64,000 nucleotides of DNA. Origin: Phycisphaerae bacterium. Its GTDB lineage: Bacteria; Planctomycetota; Phycisphaerae; Phycisphaerales; Phycisphaeraceae. Each line of letters starts with the position of its first letter. Positions within the stretch are counted from its first letter, which is position 1. A model generated the notes under the pieces. That model was not told the DNA's origin. It saw only the letters and a list, made by a program, of their open reading frames with translations, and searched no databases. This document shows positions 17,272-24,990 of this stretch, piece after piece. Position numbers and translations under genes: made by a program. Location of the stretch: positions 310,001-374,000 of the forward strand of contig JAUIGU010000001.1 in assembly GCA_030432595.1 (NCBI GenBank), written 5' to 3'.

Positions 17272-17302
17272 CAGCCGCCAAGCCCTTGTGACTTGGCGGC
17301 TG
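17272..17302. terminator. Bidirectional hairpin between convergent genes
   Basis: CAGCCGCCAAG (17272-17282) pairs with CTTGGCGGCTG (17292-17302), with a nine-base loop. It lies between the PEP-CTERM-like gene and the convergent ABC ATPase gene. T-rich bases (TTGCGTTT) follow on the plus strand, so it fits a terminator for the former at least. Confidence 0.6.
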
Positions 17303-17330
17303 TTGCGTTTGCACGGGCCGTGCCCCCTGC

Positions 17331-18404
17331 TCAGGCCGGCACCGCCGCTTCCGCGGACGGCGACACGAAGTGCCCCGGCTCGCCCGGCACCGCCTCCAGC
17401 GGCGGGCGGTCCAGCAGCGACTCTCGGGTGACGTATTCGAAGCCTTCCTTGCGCTCGGCGTCCAGTTCCGCTCTTTCGTCGGCGGACAGGGCCTCGGCCG
17501 GGCGGTCGTCCTCGTCGTAGAAATGGATCGGGGACGGCACGTCGCCCAACAGCATGATCCGCCGACGCTGGGCACTCGGCTCGGGCATCGGCGCCGCAGA
17601 CAGCAACGCCTTGGTGTACGGATGCAACGGGTTGCGGTACAGCGTGTCGCGGTCGGCCAGCTCGACGATCCGTCCGAGGTACATCACCGCAATCCGGTCG
17701 CAGAAGTGCTCAACCACCGCGAGGTTGTGAGCGATGAACAAATAGCTCAAGCCCAGCTCGTCCTGCAGGTCGTTGAGCAGGTTGAGCACCTGGCCCTGGA
17801 TCGACACGTCCAACGCCGACACGGGCTCGTCGCAGACGATGAACTTCGGGTTGAGCGCCAGCGCCCGCGCGATGCCGATGCGTTGGCGCTGGCCGCCGGA
17901 GAACTCGTGCGGGTAGCGTTGCGCGTGCTCGGGGAGCAGGCCGACCTTGGTCAGCAGCGTGGCCACGCGGTCGCGCAGCTCCGAGCCGGTCGCGAGTTTG
18001 TGGACGACCAGCGGCTCGCCGATGATGTTGCCCACGGTCATGCGCGGGTTCAGCGAGCCGACGGGGTCCTGGAAGATGATCTGCATCTCCCGGCGGAGGG
18101 CCCGCATCCGCCCCGAAGAGGCCGCGAGCACATCCTCGCCGCCGTAGTGCACCGAGCCGGACGTGGTCGGCACCAGCCGCAGGATCGACCGCCCGACGGT
18201 GGACTTGCCGCAGCCCGACTCGCCGACAAGCCCGAGCGTCTCGCCGGGGAAGATGTCGAAGCTGACGCCGTCCACCGCCTTGACCACCCCGACCTCCCGC
18301 TTGAGCAGGCCCCGCTTGACCGGGAAGTGCGTCACCAGGTCGCGGACGGACAGCAGCGGGCCGGTGTCGGGCGCGGCGGCGGGCACGGGCGTTCCTTCGC
18401 TCAT
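17331..18404 (-). CDS. Oligopeptide/dipeptide-type ABC transporter ATP-binding protein (OppF/DppF-like)
   Basis: 357 residues from the ATG at 18404. Walker A G61-ESGCGKST69, signature [15 protein letters not shown] and Walker [13 protein letters not shown] are intact. After the ATPase core comes the peptide-transporter C-terminal segment ([19 protein letters not shown]), followed by an acidic tail. It would power import of peptides or other small solutes. No permease, binding protein or second ATPase is next to it, so it is an orphan here and partners must be encoded elsewhere. Confidence 0.85.
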   Translation of the reverse strand: MSEGTPVPAAAPDTGPLLSVRDLVTHFPVKRGLLKREVGVVKAVDGVSFDIFPGETLGLVGESGCGKSTVGRSILRLVPTTSGSVHYGGEDVLAASSGRMRALRREMQIIFQDPVGSLNPRMTVGNIIGEPLVVHKLATGSELRDRVATLLTKVGLLPEHAQRYPHEFSGGQRQRIGIARALALNPKFIVCDEPVSALDVSIQGQVLNLLNDLQDELGLSYLFIAHNLAVVEHFCDRIAVMYLGRIVELADRDTLYRNPLHPYTKALLSAAPMPEPSAQRRRIMLLGDVPSPIHFYDEDDRPAEALSADERAELDAERKEGFEYVTRESLLDRPPLEAVPGEPGHFVSPSAEAAVPA

Positions 18405-18635
18405 GACGCGGAGTGTACCCTCGCCCCCAGCCTGACTTCGGCCACCCCGCGCGACCGGTGCGGCCGCCCTGCGGCCTCCTCGACAACCCCCCCGCCGCCG
18501 GTTACACTGCTCGGCTCGCCGTCGGGCGTCGTGCCCTCCGGAAATAGACTGGCCGTGGTCCCACCCGAACCTGTCCGGGCCGGTGTCCACGCCAACCGAA
18601 GCCTTCCCCGAACCCCTCACCCACAGGCCCCCGCC

Positions 18636-19088
18636 ATGAGCGCCGCCCTCATCGCCGCCGTCGAGCAAGACCAGCTCAAGTCCAACCTGCCCGTCCTGCA
18701 CGTGGGCGACACGGTGGACGTCCACGTCCGCATCATCGAAGGCTCCAAGGAACGCATCCAGGTGTTCAACGGCGTCATCATCAAGATGCAGGGCAAGGGC
18801 CTGACCGCCACCGTCACCGTCCGCCGCATCGTCGCCAACGAGGGCGTCGAGCGGACCCTGCCGCTGCACTCGCCCAAGATCGCCAAGATCGAGGTCAAGC
18901 GGCGCGGCGACACCCGCCGGGCCAAGCTGTACTACCTGCGCGACCGCGTCGGCAAGAAGCGCCGCCTCCGCGACAAGCGCCGCGGCCTGGACGCGCTCAC
19001 CAAGCAGGAAGTCGCCGCCACCGAGCAGCAGCAGGCCGCCGAAGCCGCCGCCGCGAGCGCGAGCGAAGAGAAACCTGGCGACGAATAA
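18636..19088 (+). CDS. rplS: 50S ribosomal protein L19
   Basis: 150 residues. The L19 core is clear: [35 protein letters not shown] and the basic [20 protein letters not shown]. The start at 18636 gives the usual short N-terminus. The last 35 residues form an Ala/Glu-rich tail ([20 protein letters not shown]) longer than in most bacteria and probably disordered. It sits at the 30S-50S interface. Unlike in many genomes it is not in one operon with rpsP and trmD. A terminator follows at 19143-19169. Confidence 0.93.
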   Translation: MSAALIAAVEQDQLKSNLPVLHVGDTVDVHVRIIEGSKERIQVFNGVIIKMQGKGLTATVTVRRIVANEGVERTLPLHSPKIAKIEVKRRGDTRRAKLYYLRDRVGKKRRLRDKRRGLDALTKQEVAATEQQQAAEAAAASASEEKPGDE

Positions 19089-19142
19089 AACACCCCGGCA
19101 CCGCCCGGGCGGGTGGTGCCGTGCTCCTCAAGCTTCACGAAG

Positions 19143-19169
19143 ACCCCACCCGCAACGGTGGGGTTTTTT
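19143..19169 (+). terminator. Rho-independent terminator after rplS
   Basis: CCCCACC (19144-19150) pairs with GGTGGGG (19157-19163), followed by six T residues (19164-19169). It lies 55 bases after the rplS stop. Confidence 0.9.
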
Positions 19170-19228
19170 GTTACTTCGAACGTTTGAGCACGAGGCACAA
19201 GCTGCACCGAACGGACATGAACCCACGA

Positions 19229-19341
19229 ATGAACCGCCAAGACGCCAAGATCGCCAAGGCACGCGATGAGTCTGCCGTGGGATTGCGACCACACCTTTCC
19301 TTCATGCCGGACTTGGCGTCCTTGGCGTCTTGGCGGTTCAT
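19229..19341. repeat. Intergenic inverted repeat with 21-bp perfect arms upstream of lysS
   Basis: ATGAACCGCCAAGACGCCAAG (19229-19249) and its exact reverse complement (19321-19341) flank about 70 bases. The arms contain the GCCAAGACGCCAAG unit that is seen as a dispersed intergenic repeat in several bacterial groups. The rest of the 19170-19415 gap holds no gene; the region just before lysS should contain its promoter. Confidence 0.75.
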
Positions 19342-19415
19342 CTGACTCATTGATTCCATATCTGTGTCTATTGTGCCTTTTGTGGCCATTCCACCCGCCC
19401 CGTACGATCCACGCC

Positions 19416-21092
19416 ATGCCCGACGACGCCCCGCACCACGACCAGTCCGGCCACTCCACCGACGAATTGCTCGCCATCCGCAAGGCCAAGCTCGAACGCA
19501 TCCGCGACGAGTTCGGCCTCGACCCCTACGGCCAGCGCACCGAAGGCCTGATCCCCCTCGCCGACGCCCGCGCCGCGTACGACCAAGCCGCTGACCAACA
19601 GTTCAAAGACAACCCGGACGCGGGAGATCCGCGCCCCGTCGTCAAGGTCGCCGGCCGGGTGATGCAGCATCGCGTCATGGGCAACCTCATCTTCATGTCG
19701 TTGCGCGACGCGACGGACGAGGGCCTGCAGATCGCGGTCAGCAAGAAGGCCGTGGGCAACGAGACATTCAAGCTCGCCAAGCTCACCGACCTCTCCGACA
19801 TCGTCATCGCCCAAGGCCCGCTCGCCACCACCAAGACCGGCGAGGTCACCGTCTGGGCGGGTATGGGGTCTGGGGCTTCGGGTCTGGGGTCTGGCCCGGC
19901 AGCCGACACCAACGACGCGCCGAACACGCCCGCCAACGCGGACAGTGATGCCTCCCCCAACCCCAAGCCCCAGACCCCAGCTCCCGCCTTCACCGTCATC
20001 ACCAAATCCCTCGCACTGCCCCCCGGCAAGTTCCACGGCCTCCAGGACCCCGAAACCCGCTACCGCAAGCGCTACGTCGACCTCTACACCAACCCCCACG
20101 TCATGAAGACGATGCAGCAACGCATCGCCATCATCGACGCGATGCGCGATTACCTCCGCGACAAGGGCTTCCTCGAAGTCGAGACGCCGATGCTGCAGAC
20201 CTTGCACGGCGGCGCGGCCGCGCGGCCGTTCCACACCCACCACAACGCGCTGGACCTGCCGCTCACACTGCGCATCGCCCCGGAGCTGTATCTCAAGCGC
20301 CTGCTCGTCGGCGGGATGCCCAAGGTCTTCGAGATCAACCGCAACTTCCGCAACGAGGGCGTCAGCCCCCGCCACAACCCCGAGTTCACCATGCTCGAGG
20401 CCTACGAGGCGTTCGGCTCCTACGAAACCATGGCCGAGTTGGTCGAAGACATGGTCTGCACCGTCGCCCAAAAAGTGTTCGGCACGCTGACCATCGAACA
20501 CAAGAACGAAGACGGCGAAGTCACGCGCACCATCAACCTCGAGCGACCGTGGCGACGGGTATCGATGGTTGACTTGGTGGAAGAACGGACAGGTTGGAAG
20601 TTCGATCAACAACCCGCGAGTGATGAGATCATTGATCGCCTGCGCAGCGAGAACAAAGGCAAGGACCTGGACTTTTCCGGAACCCCCGCCGAGCAACTCG
20701 TCGAGGTCTACGAAAAACTCATCGAGCCCACGCTCATCGACCCGTGCTACGTCACGCACGTGCCGAGTGTCATCATCCCACTCGCGAAGAAGAACCGGGA
20801 AGACCCGTTCTTTGCCGACGTGTACGAGCTCGCGATCAACGGCGTCGAGATCAGCCCGGGCTACTCCGAACTCAACGACCCGGCCGTGCAGGAAGCCAAC
20901 TTCCGCAGCCAAGTCGGCGACGAGGCCGAGCAGCAGCAGATCGACGAGGACTTCCTCGAAGCCCTGCGCGTCGGCATGCCCCCCGCCGGCGGCATGGGCC
21001 TGGGGATCGACCGCCTGGTCATGATGCTCACCGGCGCCCCGAGCATCCGCGACGTCATCCTCTTCCCGCTCATGCGGCCTGAGAAGCAGTGA
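19416..21092 (+). CDS. lysS: Lysine--tRNA ligase (class II) with a low-complexity insertion
   Basis: 558 residues from the ATG at 19416. The N-terminal OB-fold anticodon-binding domain (about 65-148) is followed by the catalytic domain with class II motif 1 (KGFLEVETPML), motif 2 (NRNFRNEGVSPRHNPEFTMLE) and motif 3 (GMGLGIDRLVMML). It charges tRNA-Lys. Between the OB fold and the catalytic domain, residues about 149-190 are a Gly/Ser/Pro/Asn-rich insert that ordinary LysRS proteins lack; its DNA is a palindromic repeat (see separate feature). A second unusual segment, DFSGTPAEQL, belongs to the core. The gene is bounded on both sides by intergenic inverted repeats. Confidence 0.93.
   Translation: MPDDAPHHDQSGHSTDELLAIRKAKLERIRDEFGLDPYGQRTEGLIPLADARAAYDQAADQQFKDNPDAGDPRPVVKVAGRVMQHRVMGNLIFMSLRDATDEGLQIAVSKKAVGNETFKLAKLTDLSDIVIAQGPLATTKTGEVTVWAGMGSGASGLGSGPAADTNDAPNTPANADSDASPNPKPQTPAPAFTVITKSLALPPGKFHGLQDPETRYRKRYVDLYTNPHVMKTMQQRIAIIDAMRDYLRDKGFLEVETPMLQTLHGGAAARPFHTHHNALDLPLTLRIAPELYLKRLLVGGMPKVFEINRNFRNEGVSPRHNPEFTMLEAYEAFGSYETMAELVEDMVCTVAQKVFGTLTIEHKNEDGEVTRTINLERPWRRVSMVDLVEERTGWKFDQQPASDEIIDRLRSENKGKDLDFSGTPAEQLVEVYEKLIEPTLIDPCYVTHVPSVIIPLAKKNREDPFFADVYELAINGVEISPGYSELNDPAVQEANFRSQVGDEAEQQQIDEDFLEALRVGMPPAGGMGLGIDRLVMMLTGAPSIRDVILFPLMRPEKQ
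19865..19978. repeat. Palindromic repeat inserted in frame within lysS
   Basis: GGGGTCTGGGGCTTCGGG (19865-19882) and CCCCAAGCCCCAGACCCC (19961-19978) are reverse complements at 17 of 18 positions, with a partial second copy of the left arm at 19881-19895. The DNA between and around them encodes the low-complexity linker of LysRS. It looks like a repeat element that entered the gene at a domain boundary and kept the frame. Confidence 0.7.
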
Positions 21093-21182
21093 AACCACGG
21101 ATGAACACGGATGAACGCCGATGAGTAGAACACCCGTTCGTCACCGGTGAGCATCCCGCTTTATCGGGGTTCATCGGTGGTT
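21093..21182. repeat. Intergenic inverted repeat between lysS and the transporter genes
   Basis: AACCACGGATGAA (21093-21105) pairs at 12 of 13 positions with TTCATCGGTGGTT (21170-21182). The left side contains the direct units CGGATGAACACGGATGAACG. Inside the right side CCCGCTTTATCGGGG is a further small hairpin. This is of the dispersed intergenic type and could also end the lysS transcript. Confidence 0.65.
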
Positions 21183-21187
21183 CCCAT

Positions 21188-22912
21188 ATGTACAAACGCC
21201 TGCTCATCCTGAAGTACCTCCGCCGCAAGCTCGCGCCGCTGTTCGCGGCGTTGGCGGTGACGCTGTGTACGGCGATGGTCATCATCGTCATCAGCGTCAT
21301 GGGCGGGTTCCTCGACATGCTGCGCGACTCGGCCAAGTCGGTCACGGGGGACCTGGTGGTCGAGGCGGCGTACGGGCTGCGCGGGTTTTCGCACTACGAG
21401 GGGCTGGTCGAGGCGCTGGAGGCGATGGAGGACGTCGAGGTCGCGACGCCGGCGATCCAGGCGATGGGGCTGATCAACTTCCGCGAAGGCCCGCTGCCGG
21501 TGATCGTGCAGGGCGTCGAGTTCGAGAAGCTCGACCGCATCATCGGGCTGGGTGAACGGACGATGTGGACCCGGGAGCAGATCGAAGAACGCACCGCGCG
21601 GAACGCGGACTACGGCTTCTACAGCCGGCAGGGCCTGGAGAACGGCGCGGAGGTGATGCGCGCCCCGTACCCGGTGGGCCCGAGCGGCGAAGAAGTGCGC
21701 AATGAGGGTGAAGAAGCCGGTGATGGTGATGGTGATGTCGGAGGCGTCGCGACCGCGTGGCTGGGCATCGAGGTGTTCCCGGGCAACTTCCGCAACGACG
21801 CGGGCGGGTACGACTTCGTCAACAGCCCGGTGGGCTACGACTTTACGCTCACGGTCGTGCCGATCAACCGCAGCGGCACGGCCGGGTCGTACACGCCGTC
21901 GCGCAAGACGTTCCTGGTCGGCAACGAGTTCAAGAGCGGGCTGTTCGACGTGGACCGGCAGACGGTGCTGGTGCCGCTGGGCGTGTTGCAGGACATGCTG
22001 GAGATGGGGCCGGTCGAGGAATTCGTCGGCGCCGACCCGATCACACTCGAAGGAGGCCGGCTGGAGATGACCGAGCCGGGCCGGGTGAATCAGGTAATTA
22101 TCAAGGTCACCGACGACGTCTCGGCGACGCGTGACCTTCAGGAAGTTCGGACCGAGGTGGAGAAGCAGGTGCGGGCGTACTTCGAGCGGGTCGACGGTGG
22201 GCTGCCGCCGTACGTCGTGACGTGGGAAGAGGTGCATGGCCAGTTGATCGGGGCGGTCAAGAACGAGAAAGGATTGATCACGTTTTTATTCGTTGTGATC
22301 AGCGCGGTGGCGGTGGTGATGGTGGCGACGACGTTCTACATGACCGTGCTGGAGAAGACGCGGGACATCGGCACGCTCCGGGCCATCGGCGCGTCACGCG
22401 TCGGCATCGCGGCACTGTTCCTCGGTTACGGCCTGGCGATCGGACTGGTCGGCGCGGCCGCGGGCACCGGGTTCGCGGCGCTCGTGGTCCTGTACCTCAA
22501 CGAGATCCAGGCGTTCCTCGCGTCGTACCTGGGCGTGACCGGCAAGCTGGCGATCGCGCTGCTGGGCGGGGCTCTGGGCGGGGCGATCGTCGGCGTGGCG
22601 GTCGGGTTTGTCCGCCGGCGGCTGTTGCTCTGGACGTCACGCCTGGCCATCGTGGGCGCCGCGGCGCTGTTCGTGCCGGCGCTGTTGCAGATACTGCTTC
22701 AGGACGGGCACGCGGCGATGCTCAATACCAAGTATTCGTTCCAGATGTGGGACCCGCAGACTTACTTTTTCGACGAGATCCCCGCGCGGCTGAGTGGGGT
22801 CGAAGTGGTCTGGATCGCCGCGGGCGCGGTGGTGAGCAGCGTGCTGGGCGCGGTGATCCCGGCGTTGGTCGCGTCGGCTCAGGACCCGGTGGAGGCGTTG
22901 CGCTATGAGTGA
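21188..22912 (+). CDS. ABC transporter permease of the LolC/LolE/MacB type
   Basis: 574 residues, much longer than the usual 400-420. The first helix (about 16-40) and a large extracytoplasmic domain are followed by the FtsX-like region with FYMTVLEKTRDIGTLRAIGAS. The end RIPALVA..DPVEALRYE-type motif (ASAQDPVEALRYE) is typical of lipoprotein-releasing permeases. I count about five C-terminal helices instead of three, because an extra pair lies near residues 455-505. An acidic insert (NEGEEAGDGDGDVGG) lies in the extracytoplasmic domain. It overlaps the ATPase gene by eight bases. It probably extracts lipoproteins or exports a small substrate. Confidence 0.83.
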   Translation: MYKRLLILKYLRRKLAPLFAALAVTLCTAMVIIVISVMGGFLDMLRDSAKSVTGDLVVEAAYGLRGFSHYEGLVEALEAMEDVEVATPAIQAMGLINFREGPLPVIVQGVEFEKLDRIIGLGERTMWTREQIEERTARNADYGFYSRQGLENGAEVMRAPYPVGPSGEEVRNEGEEAGDGDGDVGGVATAWLGIEVFPGNFRNDAGGYDFVNSPVGYDFTLTVVPINRSGTAGSYTPSRKTFLVGNEFKSGLFDVDRQTVLVPLGVLQDMLEMGPVEEFVGADPITLEGGRLEMTEPGRVNQVIIKVTDDVSATRDLQEVRTEVEKQVRAYFERVDGGLPPYVVTWEEVHGQLIGAVKNEKGLITFLFVVISAVAVVMVATTFYMTVLEKTRDIGTLRAIGASRVGIAALFLGYGLAIGLVGAAAGTGFAALVVLYLNEIQAFLASYLGVTGKLAIALLGGALGGAIVGVAVGFVRRRLLLWTSRLAIVGAAALFVPALLQILLQDGHAAMLNTKYSFQMWDPQTYFFDEIPARLSGVEVVWIAAGAVVSSVLGAVIPALVASAQDPVEALRYE

Positions 22913-23633
22913 CGTGCTGCTCGAAGCCCGCGCCGTCGGCCGGACGTTCCGTGAAGGCGGGCGCACGCTGACCGTGCTCGACGGGGTGGACCTGACGCTG
23001 AACGACGGCGGGTGCGTGGCCGTGCTCGGGCGCAGCGGCTCGGGCAAGAGCACGCTGCTACACCTGCTCGGCGGGCTGGACCGCCCCACCGCCGGCAGCG
23101 TCCACTTCCGCGGCACCGACCTGTTCGCGATGAATGAGTTGGCCATTGACCGCTACCGCAACCGGCAGGTCGGATTCGTGTTTCAGCAGTACCACCTGTT
23201 GCCGGAGTTGACGGCGTTGGAGAACGTGCGCGTCGCGTCGATGATCGGCCGCGCGCCCCGGAAGCCCGTCGCCGACGGTGGCCAACGCGAAAGCAGAACC
23301 GAACTGCGCGATCGTGCCGAGGCGCTGCTCACCCGCGTCGGCCTGGGCGAACGGCTGCGCCACAAACCCAGCAAGCTCTCCGGCGGCGAGCGCCAGCGCG
23401 TCGCCATCGCCCGGGCGCTCATGAACCGGCCCGCGGTGCTCTTGGCCGACGAGCCGACCGGCAACCTTGACGCCGACACCGGCGCGTCGGTGATGGAACT
23501 GTTCAGCCAACTCCACGCCGAGGGCCAGGCGATGGTGCTGGTCACGCACGACGACAACGTCGCGGCGCGGGCGGACCGGGTGGTACGGCTGGTCGGCGGG
23601 CGGTTGCAGGATGAATCAGCGAACGCGGCATAG
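22905..23633 (+). CDS. ABC transporter ATP-binding protein (LolD-like)
   Basis: 242 residues. Walker A G42-RSGSGKST50, Q-loop FVFQQYHLLPELTALENV, signature LSGGERQRVAIARAL and Walker B VLLADEPTGNLD are intact, as in the MacB/LolD group. It contains a short extra segment around residues 115-130 (RAPRKPVADGGQRESRTEL). It overlaps the upstream permease gene by eight bases and is its energising partner. Only one permease is present, so the complex may be a homodimer. Confidence 0.88.
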   Translation: MSDVLLEARAVGRTFREGGRTLTVLDGVDLTLNDGGCVAVLGRSGSGKSTLLHLLGGLDRPTAGSVHFRGTDLFAMNELAIDRYRNRQVGFVFQQYHLLPELTALENVRVASMIGRAPRKPVADGGQRESRTELRDRAEALLTRVGLGERLRHKPSKLSGGERQRVAIARALMNRPAVLLADEPTGNLDADTGASVMELFSQLHAEGQAMVLVTHDDNVAARADRVVRLVGGRLQDESANAA

Positions 23634-23660
23634 GTGGACCGGTGGCCTCATCCGCTCTGC

Positions 23661-24410
23661 TCAGTTGCCGGCGTACAGGAGATGAGCTTCTTCGAACCAC
23701 GCCTGCCGGCTGAGGTGGTGCATGTTGCGGCTCGGCGGGTTGCGAAGGACGTGCGTTTCGGTTTCGGAGCTGTCCACGCTGCCGTCGATGAAGAGGATGT
23801 TGCTTCTCTTCTCGTCGGGGTGGCTGATCCAAGGTGTCCCGCTGGGAAAGGCACCGATGAAGCCATGGTCTTCTTCAGTGTTCAGGTCGCTGACGATGGC
23901 GTAGCGTTCCATCTCCCGAGCCCGGTCCATGGTGTACCAAGCCGTGGGGTCGCCGGCGAGCGTATCGAACGGGTCGCTTTGGTAGCGGTAGAAATAGAGG
24001 TAGGACGACCCGGCAGAGGTGGCCGTGAACCAGTTGTCCTCGTCCATCACTCGGTCCTCGGCCATGTTGCGGCCGGGGTCCTGAAGCGCACCGAACGCGA
24101 GGTAGCCGCGATCGACCAGCAACCCCAAGCCGACCGGTTGTCCGCCGGTACGCGTGTTGGGCGTTGACGTGGCGCGGAACCAGTTCTCTGAAGGCGGCGC
24201 GTTCTTCTTGGCGGCGGGCACTTTCCGGTCGTTGTGATCGACGGCGAAAGCGTGGATGGCCTGCCCGATGCTCCGCATGTTCGACTGACACCGAACGAAC
24301 TGGGCGACGGACTTCGCGTTGCTCAGGGCAGGCAGCAGCAGCGCAACGAGCAACGCGATGATCGAGATGACCACGAGCAACTCGATGAGCGTGAATCCGC
24401 GCCGAGACAT
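23661..24410 (-). CDS. Type IV-pilin-like (pseudopilin) secreted protein
   Basis: 249 residues. The N-terminus [19 protein letters not shown] has the prepilin signature with cleavage after Gly5 and Glu at +5. The rest is a globular domain with [13 protein letters not shown] near the end, close to the (A/F)DGSV ending of the H-X9-DG family, although the spaced His is D-E-K-R here and the full motif is not conserved. It is convergent with the LolD-like gene. It is one of two pseudopilins in the window; function is unknown. Confidence 0.82.
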   Translation of the reverse strand: MSRRGFTLIELLVVISIIALLVALLLPALSNAKSVAQFVRCQSNMRSIGQAIHAFAVDHNDRKVPAAKKNAPPSENWFRATSTPNTRTGGQPVGLGLLVDRGYLAFGALQDPGRNMAEDRVMDEDNWFTATSAGSSYLYFYRYQSDPFDTLAGDPTAWYTMDRAREMERYAIVSDLNTEEDHGFIGAFPSGTPWISHPDEKRSNILFIDGSVDSSETETHVLRNPPSRNMHHLSRQAWFEEAHLLYAGN

Positions 24411-24531
24411 GGCTTTATCTTACGCGCGAGAGGCCGTGCCCCCAACGACAAACTCCCGGCAAGGCGCACTGCTCCCCCGCCAGGCTGACCTGTGGCCGGC
24501 TTGGCAAAGGTCCATCCGACCGCTACTATAT

Positions 24532-24560
24532 CTTGAGACTGGTTTTCAACTAACCTCAAG
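24532..24560 (+). promoter_or_regulatory. Putative iron-responsive operator upstream of feoAB
   Basis: The outer arms CTTGAG (24532-24537) and CTCAAG (24555-24560) are an exact inverted pair, and the right half CTAACCTCAAG resembles the DtxR/IdeR half-site (TTAGGTTAGSCTAACCTAA type). TACTATAT directly upstream could serve as a -10 region. The location 44 bases before feoA is right for metal-dependent repression. Symmetry of the inner bases is imperfect. Confidence 0.35.
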
Positions 24561-24603
24561 CCCCTCGGCCAAGCCCCGCGGGCGTCGGGGCGGAGCCCAC
24601 GAG

Positions 24604-24990
24604 ATGGCCGAAGACGCTCACAGACTTCATGACGATGGCGGCGGGACCGCCCTGGACCCCCACGCCCCGGGCTGCCTGGACCTGACGCCCCGGGCCCTTT
24701 CCAGCCTGGAACCCATGCGGGTGGCGGTCATCGAGCGCGTGGACGAGGACCACGATCACGCCGACCGGCTCAAGTCGCTGGGCCTGTGCGTCGGCCGGAA
24801 GCTGCAGGTGATCAAGACCGGCGACCCGCTGATCGTTCGCGTGCTGGGGTCGCGGCTGGGGCTGTCCGCGCGGCTGGCCGACCGGGTGTACGTCACGCCG
24901 TGTATGAACAGCGGAGCCGCATCGACAGCGCAAGCGACGGCCGCGAGCCAACCTGAAGCCACGCGTCCCGTGCAGGAGCGCGGCGCGTGA
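24604..24990 (+). CDS. feoA: FeoA-domain protein
   Basis: 128 residues from the ATG at 24604. Residues about 38-100 form the SH3-like FeoA fold (DRLKSLGLCVGRKLQVIKTG, then LGSRLGLSARLADRVYV). FeoA is a small cytoplasmic partner of FeoB in ferrous iron uptake. The N-terminal 35 residues and the Ala-rich tail are extra to the usual 75-residue protein. Its stop overlaps the GTG start of feoB by four bases. Confidence 0.85.
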   Translation: MAEDAHRLHDDGGGTALDPHAPGCLDLTPRALSSLEPMRVAVIERVDEDHDHADRLKSLGLCVGRKLQVIKTGDPLIVRVLGSRLGLSARLADRVYVTPCMNSGAASTAQATAASQPEATRPVQERGA

